A stretch of DNA of 64,000 nt from Massilia frigida (GTDB taxonomy: Bacteria > Pseudomonadota > Gammaproteobacteria > Burkholderiales > Burkholderiaceae_D): assembly GCF_011682175.1 (NCBI RefSeq), contig NZ_WHJG01000018.1, positions 1 to 64,000 of the forward strand. Direction: 5' to 3'. Of the stretch, positions 1 through 7,187 are shown one piece after another. Within the stretch, counting starts at the first letter, position 1, and each line of letters begins with the position of its first letter. Under the pieces are notes generated by a model. The model was not told where the DNA came from, did no database searches, and saw only the letters and a list, made by a program, of their open reading frames with translations. A program made the translations under genes and the position numbers.

Positions 1-106
1 CATCATCTGCCTTAAAATGGATTCCTTGCGCTCTGCGGGATAACGATTCACAACATGTCTTTACTCCGCCCCCGGTGCGGTTTTTATGAATTAAATCACG
101 CGACAT

Positions 107-400
107 CTATCCTGACACAGGGGGGTAGTAGCATTCAAACATATCGCGCCGGTCTTTATAAGGCCGCGCCTCGACGAGCGGCTGTCGCATGTGATTAAAC
201 GCTGACTTTTCACATGCAGTAACCGGGTCGGACGCATAATACTGCGGAAAAGGTTTCGAGCTGAAATACGTCCAGCCCCAAGTGCCCTCTGGCAGGCCGC
301 TTTCCGCGCGCGCACTGCCATGCACCAGGAGCAGCAGTATCAGAGCGCAACGTGTGAGATGAATAGGTGAGGGAAACAGGCTGGCGTTGAGCATGGGCAT
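107..400 (-). CDS. Short secreted protein, possibly the truncated 5' end of a longer gene
   Basis: This encodes a 97-residue protein. The start at 400 was chosen because it follows an AGGACAGGAA-type Shine-Dalgarno and opens a convincing signal peptide: a hydrophobic stretch ALILLLLVHG, then ARA as a cleavage site. The mature part is about 65 residues, rich in aromatics, with a Trp-Gly-Trp and two cysteines, and it ends abruptly in a Tyr-Tyr-Pro-Pro motif. The same frame is open again after the TAG stop, to the window edge. That fits a longer gene cut by a nonsense mutation, but a genuine small protein is equally possible. From memory the composition recalls N-termini of large secreted Rhs-like proteins; this is unverified. 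No function is assigned. Confidence 0.4.
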   Translation of the reverse strand: MPMLNASLFPSPIHLTRCALILLLLVHGSARAESGLPEGTWGWTYFSSKPFPQYYASDPVTACEKSAFNHMRQPLVEARPYKDRRDMFECYYPPVSG

Positions 401-763
401 GGTTTTCCTGTCCTTTAAGGGAGAAGCTGGCGGCAATGGCCAGCGTGAAAACCAACAATACTTACTTCAATAAGTACAACATTACCTCTTCGCAAATCCT
501 AATCTGCACCAATTTATTCCAGATCATGCCTGGCAGTACGAGCGCCCGTCGCAGCCGAGCTACTCATCGTCATAGCCGCCATCTTCCGGCGCATAGACGG
601 CTACCCACGCCTTGCGTTCCGTAGCAGCGGACGCGCGCGGCCAAAGGCGCAGATTGTGCAGTGCTGGCGATAACTGAATTACTCGCTCCATAATTTTGAA
701 CATTGATATATATCAAACCCTGCTCTTCTCCAGCCTTATGATTCGGAGAAACGTCAACCTCAG
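401..763. other. Intergenic stretch without a supported gene
   Basis: I see no supportable gene here. The small reading frames on both strands have low-quality composition and no credible Shine-Dalgarno. The first part presumably holds the promoter of the leftward secreted ORF. It contains a weak inverted repeat, ACTTA/TAAGT, near 451-470. The A+T content is higher than in the flanking core regions. Confidence 0.5.
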
Positions 764-1092
764 GTGAAGGTGGCAAAGGCGGCGGCAACAGTAGCATTGC
801 TGTGCTGGGCATTGATCACGAAGCGCCATAATTTCTTGAAGATCAAGAACCGTAATTTTTGACGCGACGTAGCCCTGATCGTACTGGTAGGGGGTATCGT
901 AGACGGCGCCGTTTGGGTGTTACTGCACGCCTACTACAGCGATTCGATGCCAGCCGTTGTTCAAGACTGGGCACCAGTTTTTTCTTTGTCATCACGACCT
1001 GGTTTCTGATTGCTCATCGCCTGGATTACCCTCCGGAACAGCTAGGGCAAGATTCTCCCGCCCCTACTGAGGACCAGGCGGCCCGCAATTAA
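764..1092 (+). pseudogene. Decayed small membrane-protein gene (nonsense codon plus frameshift)
   Basis: One frame from about 764 encodes a hydrophobic segment (ATVALLCWALI). It meets a TGA at 860-862, then resumes in the same frame with a second hydrophobic run (VALIVLVGGIVDG). At a run of six T near 972-977 it must gain one T to continue into a third membrane-like stretch (FFFVITTWFLIAH) and a polar C-terminus ending at 1092. Restoring both lesions gives about 108 residues with two or three membrane segments. This is reconstruction by eye. No start codon is convincing (GTG 764 or 770), and the family is unknown. Confidence 0.32.
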
Positions 1093-1094
1093 GC

Positions 1095-1289
1095 TCAGCG
1101 AAAATCTGGCCTGGCTGCCGCCTTGAGCGCGTCCAGCTCGGTCTCACAGCGCCGGTAGTGCGCCAGCAGGTCGGCGCTCGCCATCTGCTTGGGCGAGCGG
1201 TCCGGGCAGTCGATGCGGTGCCATTTTCCGCAGTGGATTAACGTAGCTATATTGCCTTCCATCCATAAAGATGCAAGCATAACTAACAT
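1095..1289 (-). CDS. Hypothetical small protein, possible gene remnant
   Basis: This encodes up to 64 residues; a second ATG lies three codons in. The C-terminal 40 residues look protein-like, with paired cysteines, a DCPDRSP motif and an amphipathic tail with Ala-Asp-Leu-Leu and Glu-Leu-Asp-Ala-Leu patterns. The general look (a short Cys-containing head and a helical tail) is weakly reminiscent of phage Rz1-like spanin subunits, but I cannot confirm that. It converges on the decayed membrane gene, with two bases between them. The Shine-Dalgarno is poor (GGAAAG touching the first ATG), so it may not be expressed. Confidence 0.25.
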   Translation of the reverse strand: MLVMLASLWMEGNIATLIHCGKWHRIDCPDRSPKQMASADLLAHYRRCETELDALKAAARPDFR

Positions 1290-1391
1290 CTTTCCGCAGC
1301 TCTTGGCCCATGATTTCCTGCATTGGAAGAGGAATTCATAGCATGGTGCGGCTCACGGCACAATTGAGGAAATCGGCCTCAGAAATGACAA

Positions 1392-1437
1392 ACCCACCGA
1401 AGTAGTTTTATCGATTCGATAAAATACAGTGGTGGGT
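1392..1437. repeat. Nested inverted repeat (two concentric palindromes)
   Basis: Outer arms ACCCACC (1392-1398) and GGTGGGT (1431-1437) enclose inner arms TTTTATCG (1406-1413) and CGATAAAA (1417-1424) around ATT. Both pairs are perfect. The element lies 37 bp beyond the 3' end of the tRNA gene. It has no T-tract and is not followed by a gene on either strand that would need a terminator. Confidence 0.7.
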
Positions 1438-1473
1438 ATACGTACAGCTTCTTACGTAAGTCATTGATTCTAT

Positions 1474-1550
1474 TGGTCGGGACGGAGTGATTCGAACACT
1501 CGACCCCTTGCACCCCATGCAAGTACGCTACCAGGCTGCGCTACGCCCCG
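1474..1550 (-). tRNA. tRNA-Pro, anticodon GGG
   Basis: A full 77-nt cloverleaf is visible on the minus strand. Acceptor CGGGGCG (5') pairs with CGTCCCG (3') with one G-T pair. The discriminator is A and the CCA is genome-encoded (1474-1476). The anticodon stem CTTGC/GCAAG encloses loop ATGGGGT, giving anticodon GGG, which reads CCC proline codons. The T-arm contains the expected GTTCGAATC. The 3' end points left, toward the gene-poor stretch with decayed ORFs. Confidence 0.97.
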
Positions 1551-1793
1551 ACGAGCTGCGAATTATATCAGAGCATCTTACGTTTTTGGCACACAAATCG
1601 TACCTGTCACGCGCTGCCACGTAGCGCTTTGCGCTAGCTCAAACGTCCCCTCAAAAAACCTCGTTGTCGCTCCGCAATTCAGCCGGTCGGGTGCTTCCGT
1701 ACAGAACTACCACCCCGATCGCATTCATGTACTATTTATCATACAGTGTTGCAATTATCTAAATTTACGATGAGAAAAACGGAGAATCCCTCC

Positions 1794-3296
1794 ATGGAAA
1801 AGCAGAACAGCGACACCAGTCGCTTTCTTTCAACGGGTGTTCCGGGACTGGACACCATCCTCGGCGGCGGCCTGACCAGTGACCGCCTGTTCCTGATCGA
1901 AGGCGAGCCCGGCACCGGCAAGACCACACTCGCCCTCCAGTTCCTGTACGAAGGCGTGCGCCGCGGCGAATCGGTCATCTATATCACCCTGGCCGAAACC
2001 CGCGTCGAACTCAAGGCGGTGGCGCAGTCGCACGGGTGGTCGATGGACGGCATCCACGTCGAGGACATCATCCCCAACGAAAACATCCTCCACCCCGACC
2101 ACCAGTTCACCATTTTCCACCCATCCGAAATCGAGATGGGCATGACCACCCAGCGCATTCTCGACACAATCGAAAAACACAAGCCGACCCGCGTGGTCCT
2201 CGATTCGCTGTCCGAGCTGCAGCTGCTGGCCGAAAGCCCGCTGCGCTACCGCCGCCAGGTACTCGCGCTCAAGCAGTACCTGTCCGGCAAAGGCTGCACC
2301 ACCCTGTTCCTCGACGACCGCACCGCCCTCTCGGGCGACCTGCAAGTGCGCAGCGTGGCGCACGGCGTCATCACGCTCGAACTGATCAACCAGGACTACG
2401 GCTCCGAACGGCGCCGCGTGCGCATCGTCAAATACCGCGGCATCGCCTTTCGCGGCGGCTCGCACGACTACAAGATCGTCACCGGCGGCCTGGTGGTGTT
2501 CCCGCGCCTGATCGCCGCCCACACGCGCGTGCTCACCGAACGCCAACAGCTCTCGAGCGGCATCGCGCAACTCGACGCGCTGACCGGCGGCGGCCTCGAT
2601 GAAGGCACCAGCACCCTGCTCTCCGGCCCTCCCGGCACTGGCAAATCCTCGCTGTGCGCGCAGTACGTCTACGCAGCCACCCAGCGCGGCCAGAAGGCGG
2701 CCATGTTCCTGTTCGAGGAAGCGACCAACAACCTGCTGCTGCGCTCCACCGGCCTCGGTATCGACCTCAAAGGGGCCATCGACAATGGCCTGCTCGTCGT
2801 CAAGCAGATCGACCCGGCCGAAATGGCGCCCGGTGAATTCATGCAGGCCGTGACCGATGCCGAAGCCGCTGGCGCGCGCGTCATCGTCATCGACAGCCTC
2901 AATGGCTACCTCAACGCCATGCCCGACGAGCGCTTCCTGGCTACCCACATGCACGAACTGCTTACCTACCTGGGCCAGCGCGGCGTGGTCACCATCCTGG
3001 TCGGCGTGCAGCCTGGCGTCATCGGCAGCAATATGACGACCACGGTCGACGCCAGCTACATCGCCGACAGCGTCATCATGCTGCGCTACTTCGAGGCACG
3101 CGGCAAGGTACGCCAGGCCATCTCCGTCTTCAAGAAACGCGTCGGCCTGCACGAGCGCACCATCCGCCTGTTCACGATGAGCGCCAAGGGCATCCAGGTG
3201 GGCGACGTACTGACCAATTTCCACGGCATCCTGACCGGGATACCCACCTTCGACGACAGCGACTGCCACCTGCTGTTCGGCGACGAAAACGGATAA
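1794..3296 (+). CDS. KaiC-like dual-domain RecA-superfamily ATPase
   Basis: A 500-residue protein with two tandem KaiC/RadA-type ATPase domains. The first Walker A is GEPGTGKT at about residues 37-44; the second is GPPGTGKS at about 278-285. Both domains keep acidic strands after the Walker motifs (VVLDSLSEL and VIVIDSLNG). The start at 1794 has GGAG nine bases upstream; a longer GTG start at 1746 lacks one. In cyanobacteria KaiC is an autokinase clock protein. In non-cyanobacteria such proteins usually sit beside histidine kinases, as here, and are thought to act in signalling. There is no kaiA or kaiB nearby. It is followed after 13 bp by a hybrid histidine kinase, almost certainly in one transcript. 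Confidence 0.92.
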   Translation: MEKQNSDTSRFLSTGVPGLDTILGGGLTSDRLFLIEGEPGTGKTTLALQFLYEGVRRGESVIYITLAETRVELKAVAQSHGWSMDGIHVEDIIPNENILHPDHQFTIFHPSEIEMGMTTQRILDTIEKHKPTRVVLDSLSELQLLAESPLRYRRQVLALKQYLSGKGCTTLFLDDRTALSGDLQVRSVAHGVITLELINQDYGSERRRVRIVKYRGIAFRGGSHDYKIVTGGLVVFPRLIAAHTRVLTERQQLSSGIAQLDALTGGGLDEGTSTLLSGPPGTGKSSLCAQYVYAATQRGQKAAMFLFEEATNNLLLRSTGLGIDLKGAIDNGLLVVKQIDPAEMAPGEFMQAVTDAEAAGARVIVIDSLNGYLNAMPDERFLATHMHELLTYLGQRGVVTILVGVQPGVIGSNMTTTVDASYIADSVIMLRYFEARGKVRQAISVFKKRVGLHERTIRLFTMSAKGIQVGDVLTNFHGILTGIPTFDDSDCHLLFGDENG

Positions 3297-3309
3297 GGGA
3301 TAACAGCCT

Positions 3310-4842
3310 ATGGAAAAGCGTGTCCTGATCTATGCCCCGACCGGGCAAGACGCGGTGCTGGCATCGAAAATGCTCTCGCTGGCGCAAGTCGACAACCTCG
3401 TCACCGAAACCATCCACAGGCTCTCCGAAGAGCTGCTGATCGGCGTCGGCGCCGTGCTCACGGTCGAAGAAGCGCTGTCGAACGGCGGCATGAAAGCGCT
3501 CGGCGAATTCGTCCAGCGCCAGCCCAACTGGTCGGACCTGCCGATCGTGCTGCTGACGCACCGCGGCCCCGACTCGCTCAGCGTGCGCCAGGCCATCAAC
3601 ACCCTCGGCAATGTCACCTTGCTCGAGCGCCCGGTACGCACCCTCACCCTCATCACCTCCCTGCAATCGGTCCTGCGCGCCCGCGAAAAGCAGTACCAGG
3701 TACGCGAAACCGACCGCCGCAAGGATGAATTCCTGGCCAGCCTCGGTCACGAACTGCGCAACCCGCTCGCTCCCATCCGCACCTCGATGAGCGTGTTGAA
3801 CCACCTGTACCCCGACCAGGCCCCGGTCAAGAAAGTCAGCGACGTGATCGAGCGCCAGGTGACGCACCTGACCCGCCTTGTCGACGACCTGCTCGATGTC
3901 GCCCGCATCAACAGCGGCAAGATCGAACTGCAGCGCGACTACACCACCTTCGCGCAAGTGATGGAGCACGTGACCGAACTGTGTTCGGCGGCGGCGGCCG
4001 CCAAACATATCAGGATCGATGTCGCCATGCCGCCCGATCCGGTCGTGCTGTACGCCGACTATGCGCGCGTGGTGCAGATCGTCGCCAACATCGTCTCGAA
4101 CGCGGTCAAGTTTACGCCGGTCGAAGGCTACATCAGCGTGCGCGCCCTGGTCGAATTCGGCGCCCTGAAAATCTGCATCAAGGACACCGGCATCGGCCTC
4201 GAACCGGCGGCCATCGGGCGCATTTTCTCGATGTTCGAGCAAAGCCGGCCGCCGTCCGGCCAGATCGCCAGCGGCCTCGGAATCGGCTTGAGCCTGTCGC
4301 GCCAGTTCGCAGAAATGCATGGCGGCAGCGTGCAGGCGAGCAGCGACGGCCTTGGCAAGGGCAGCGAATTCGTGGTCACGCTGCCGGTGGTGACGCAAGC
4401 GCGTCCAACCACCGACGTTCCCATGGCCGACATCATCGGCAGTGTCGACCAGCGCCCCAGGGTGCTGGTGGTGGACGATAACCGCGATGCCGCCGACTCG
4501 CTCCAGGCGCTGTTTGAAATGGAAAACTGCAACGTCGCCACCGCCTACGACGGCTACGAAGCGGTGCAGGCGGTGGAACAGGGCATGCCCGACATGATCG
4601 TGATGGACCTCGGCATGCCGAGCATGGACGGCTACGAGGCGGCGCGCCGCATCCGCCTCAAGCCCGGCTCGCAGTCGGTGCTGATGATCGCGCTGACCGG
4701 CTGGGGCCAGAGCGACGCGCGCCAGCGCACCCTCGACGCCGGCTTCGACCACCACCTGATCAAGCCCGTCAACTTCGATGAAATCAAGCGCCTTGCCGAT
4801 GGCCGCCTGGCCACGTCCCACGGCTCGCGCCTGATCCGCTAG
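3310..4842 (+). CDS. Hybrid histidine kinase without membrane segments, partner of the KaiC-like ATPase
   Basis: A 510-residue cytoplasmic protein. Residues 1-120 form a receiver-like fold without a clear phosphoacceptor motif. A HisKA domain follows (FLASLGHELRNP, phospho-His about 147), then a HATPase domain with DTGIGL and GLGIGL. The C-terminal receiver has VVDDNRDAAD and a likely phospho-Asp near 433 (VMDLGMPSMDG). No signal peptide or transmembrane segment is visible, so the input is probably intracellular, plausibly the state of the KaiC-like ATPase encoded 13 bp upstream. Its TAG stop overlaps the stop codon of the convergent kinase gene through a shared CTAG. Confidence 0.93.
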   Translation: MEKRVLIYAPTGQDAVLASKMLSLAQVDNLVTETIHRLSEELLIGVGAVLTVEEALSNGGMKALGEFVQRQPNWSDLPIVLLTHRGPDSLSVRQAINTLGNVTLLERPVRTLTLITSLQSVLRAREKQYQVRETDRRKDEFLASLGHELRNPLAPIRTSMSVLNHLYPDQAPVKKVSDVIERQVTHLTRLVDDLLDVARINSGKIELQRDYTTFAQVMEHVTELCSAAAAAKHIRIDVAMPPDPVVLYADYARVVQIVANIVSNAVKFTPVEGYISVRALVEFGALKICIKDTGIGLEPAAIGRIFSMFEQSRPPSGQIASGLGIGLSLSRQFAEMHGGSVQASSDGLGKGSEFVVTLPVVTQARPTTDVPMADIIGSVDQRPRVLVVDDNRDAADSLQALFEMENCNVATAYDGYEAVQAVEQGMPDMIVMDLGMPSMDGYEAARRIRLKPGSQSVLMIALTGWGQSDARQRTLDAGFDHHLIKPVNFDEIKRLADGRLATSHGSRLIR

Positions 4843-7070
4843 CGTGCCGTTCCCGCGAACCGCGGGAACGCCGCCGGTTCGCTCTCCAGCGCCGCCATCA
4901 AGCGCGCCATGTCCACCGGCTTGACCAGATGCGCATCGAAGCCCGCGTCAAGCGCGCGTTCGCGGTCGCTGTCCTGGCCATACCCGGTCAGCGCAATCAG
5001 GCGCACCATGCTCGTTGCCGGGTCGGCGCGCATGCGGCGTGCGACTTCATAGCCGTCGATGCCCGGCAGTCCGATATCGACCAGGGCAATGTCCGGGCGC
5101 GCCACGCCAGCCTTGCGCAGGCCGTCGAACCCGTCGACGGCCGTGTCGACCCGGTACTGCTGCGCCTCGAGCATCATGGCCATCATGTCGCGCCCATCTT
5201 CGTTATCTTCGATCAGCAGCACGCGCTGGCGCGACGATGGCGCCGGCGCCGGTACACTCGGCTCCGACTGCGGCGGCTCGATGCGCGGAAGGTGCAGCTC
5301 GAAACTGCTGCCCAGGCCCATGCCCGCGCTGCGCACATCCACTTGCCCGCCGTGCATCAGCGCCAGCTGGCGTACCAGTGCCAGTCCCACCCCCAGGCCG
5401 CCCTGGGCGCGGTCGAGCGGGCGCGCGCCCTGCACGAACAGGTCGAACACGTACGGCATCAGTTCCGGCGCAATCCCGATACCCGAATCGGATACGCACA
5501 GCACCGCGTCCTCGCCTTCGCTTTTCACACTCACCGAAATCGTGCCGCCGGCCGGCGTGTATTTAAGCGCGTTGTCGAGCAGGTTCGAGACAATCTGCTC
5601 AAGCCGGGTCGGATCGCCGTCCACCCACACCGGCGCCACATCGACGCGCAATTCGTGGCGCGCCGAGCGCTGCGACGCGCGCAGGGTGCTCACGTAGTTG
5701 TCGATCACCTGGTCGAGCCGCAGTGCGCGGCGCTCCAGCAAGATCTTCCCCGAGTGAACCCGCCCCATGTCGAGCAAGTCGTCCACGATGCGCGTCAGGT
5801 GCCCGCTCTGGCGCTTGATGATCTCTCGCGCGCGCTCGCCGGCCGCCGCCGGCATGCCCGGATGGGCCATCACGCTGGTCGCGTTCACGATCGCCGCCAG
5901 CGGATTACGCAGCTCGTGCCCCAGCATCGCCAGGAATTCATCCTTGGCCCGGTTCTGCTGTTCGGCCCTGGTGCGCGCCTCGTGTTCGCGCTCGAACAGG
6001 ATCTCGCGCTCGGTCTCGGCCGCATGGCGTGACTGCTTTTCCTGGTTCACCACCATCGCCGCAGCGGCGATCGCGGCCAGCACCTGGTCCACTTCCGCCA
6101 CGCCCGACACATCGGTGTGGCCCGGGTCCCCGCTGCCGCCCAGCGCATGCGCCGAACGCGCCACCTGGCCGATGGAGCGCGACAGCCGGCGCGCAAAGAA
6201 CACGGCGGCCAGCGCCGCGCAGCACACCGCCGCCGCCAGTCCCAGAATGGACACCGTCAGCGCGTGCCGCGCCGCCGATTCGATTTCGGCTTCCGGCACT
6301 CCCACGGCCACCGTCCATCCGGACAGCGCCGAGCGTTCCAGCACCGTGTACAGCTTCATATTGTCGTCGCTGGCGTTGCGGATCACGCCGGTGGTCTTGT
6401 TGCGGATCGCTTCGCGCAGGTCGGGACGGGTGTCGCCACGCCCGGTGGCCGCGCCGCCATGGGTCTGGGCGATGGTCATGCCGTTGCGGTCGTACACGCC
6501 GGCCAGCCAGGACGGCGGCGCGTTCACCTGGGTCAGCACGCCGTTGAAGTGATCGATCTTGAAGCCTTGCGCGATCACGTAGCGCATGCCCTCCGGCGTG
6601 GTCACCGGCACGTCCACCACCACCAGCAAGGCTTGCGTGACGACGCCGCGAATCAGGTTGGAGATTTGCGGGGTGCCGGCATCGAGCACCTGGGCCACGC
6701 GCCGGGCCGCGTCCGGGCCGGGCAACGGTGCGCCGAACGGCACCGCAGTATTGATCAGCTGCTGCCCGCGCTCGTCGAGCAGCGCGGTCCAGGTGGCGCC
6801 CACCTTGTCGGCAAAACGCGCCTGCTCGTAAAAGCCTGCCAGGTCGCCCTGCGCCAGATGCGGCGAGGTGGCCAGCATGCGTACCGCGCTCTGGGTGTTG
6901 GTCAGTTCGCGGTCGATGCTCACCAGCGAGATGCGGGCCGTTTCGCGCACGCCCTTGAGCGCCGCTTCGCGCTCGGACTTGAGCAGCATGTTCAGCGAAA
7001 TCGTCGAGAACAGAATGACCGGAATCAGGATCGCCGCGACCATCAGCGCGAGATAGGCGCGGATTTTCAT
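4839..7070 (-). CDS. Membrane-bound hybrid histidine kinase with periplasmic sensor
   Basis: 743 residues from ATG 7070; a longer frame exists, but its extra 22 residues do not look genuine. An N-terminal membrane helix (about residues 5-27) is followed by a roughly 240-residue Cache-like periplasmic domain. A second helix (ILGLAAAVCCAALAAVFF) leads into a HAMP-like linker and coiled coil. Then come HisKA (LGHELRNPL, His about 385), HATPase with DSGIGI and GLGVGLAL, and a C-terminal receiver (LLIEDNEDGRD, Asp about 664 in ALVDIGLPG). No DNA-binding output is fused. It converges on the KaiC-partner kinase and lies downstream of the transporter-acyltransferase gene with a 117-bp gap. That gap holds a TATAAT-like sequence on the minus strand (7152-7157). 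Confidence 0.92.
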   Translation of the reverse strand: MKIRAYLALMVAAILIPVILFSTISLNMLLKSEREAALKGVRETARISLVSIDRELTNTQSAVRMLATSPHLAQGDLAGFYEQARFADKVGATWTALLDERGQQLINTAVPFGAPLPGPDAARRVAQVLDAGTPQISNLIRGVVTQALLVVVDVPVTTPEGMRYVIAQGFKIDHFNGVLTQVNAPPSWLAGVYDRNGMTIAQTHGGAATGRGDTRPDLREAIRNKTTGVIRNASDDNMKLYTVLERSALSGWTVAVGVPEAEIESAARHALTVSILGLAAAVCCAALAAVFFARRLSRSIGQVARSAHALGGSGDPGHTDVSGVAEVDQVLAAIAAAAMVVNQEKQSRHAAETEREILFEREHEARTRAEQQNRAKDEFLAMLGHELRNPLAAIVNATSVMAHPGMPAAAGERAREIIKRQSGHLTRIVDDLLDMGRVHSGKILLERRALRLDQVIDNYVSTLRASQRSARHELRVDVAPVWVDGDPTRLEQIVSNLLDNALKYTPAGGTISVSVKSEGEDAVLCVSDSGIGIAPELMPYVFDLFVQGARPLDRAQGGLGVGLALVRQLALMHGGQVDVRSAGMGLGSSFELHLPRIEPPQSEPSVPAPAPSSRQRVLLIEDNEDGRDMMAMMLEAQQYRVDTAVDGFDGLRKAGVARPDIALVDIGLPGIDGYEVARRMRADPATSMVRLIALTGYGQDSDRERALDAGFDAHLVKPVDMARLMAALESEPAAFPRFAGTAR
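4848..4870. repeat. Perfect palindrome CGTTCCCGCG/CGCGGGAACG inside the 3' end of a kinase gene
   Basis: Arms of 10 bp (4848-4857 and 4861-4870) surround AAC. The element lies within the last codons of the leftward kinase gene, immediately beyond the stop of the rightward one. It resembles the arm of the intergenic repeat at 40438-40490. It could form an RNA hairpin ending the rightward transcript, although no T-tract follows. Confidence 0.7.
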
Positions 7071-7187
7071 GGCACCGGCGGCGAAAAACTGTTCATGGAG
7101 TGCTGCGGCCTTTGAAAAACGGGAGAAGCGGCACAATGCCGTACGGTTGTAATTATAACCATTTTCTCCCGCGATCCCGGGCCGCTT

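Noticed and set aside
436-624. 62-residue plus-strand ORF
   Set aside because: Its tail is Arg/His/Pro-rich, typical of an out-of-frame read, and it lacks a convincing ribosome-binding site.
570-812. 80-residue minus-strand ORF with a Pro-rich start
   Set aside because: It overlaps the reconstructed membrane gene, has no Shine-Dalgarno and a frame-shadow composition.
1830-4821. Long minus-strand frames opposite the KaiC-like and kinase genes (479 and 549 residues)
   Set aside because: They are antisense to well-recognised domains, have Ala/Gly/His/Arg/Val-biased composition and no recognisable motifs. They are typical of high-GC codon use.
7145-7160. Imperfect palindrome GGTTGTAATTATAACC as an operator
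   Set aside because: The centre mismatches, and the sequence is equally explained as an AT-rich -10 region of the leftward kinase promoter.
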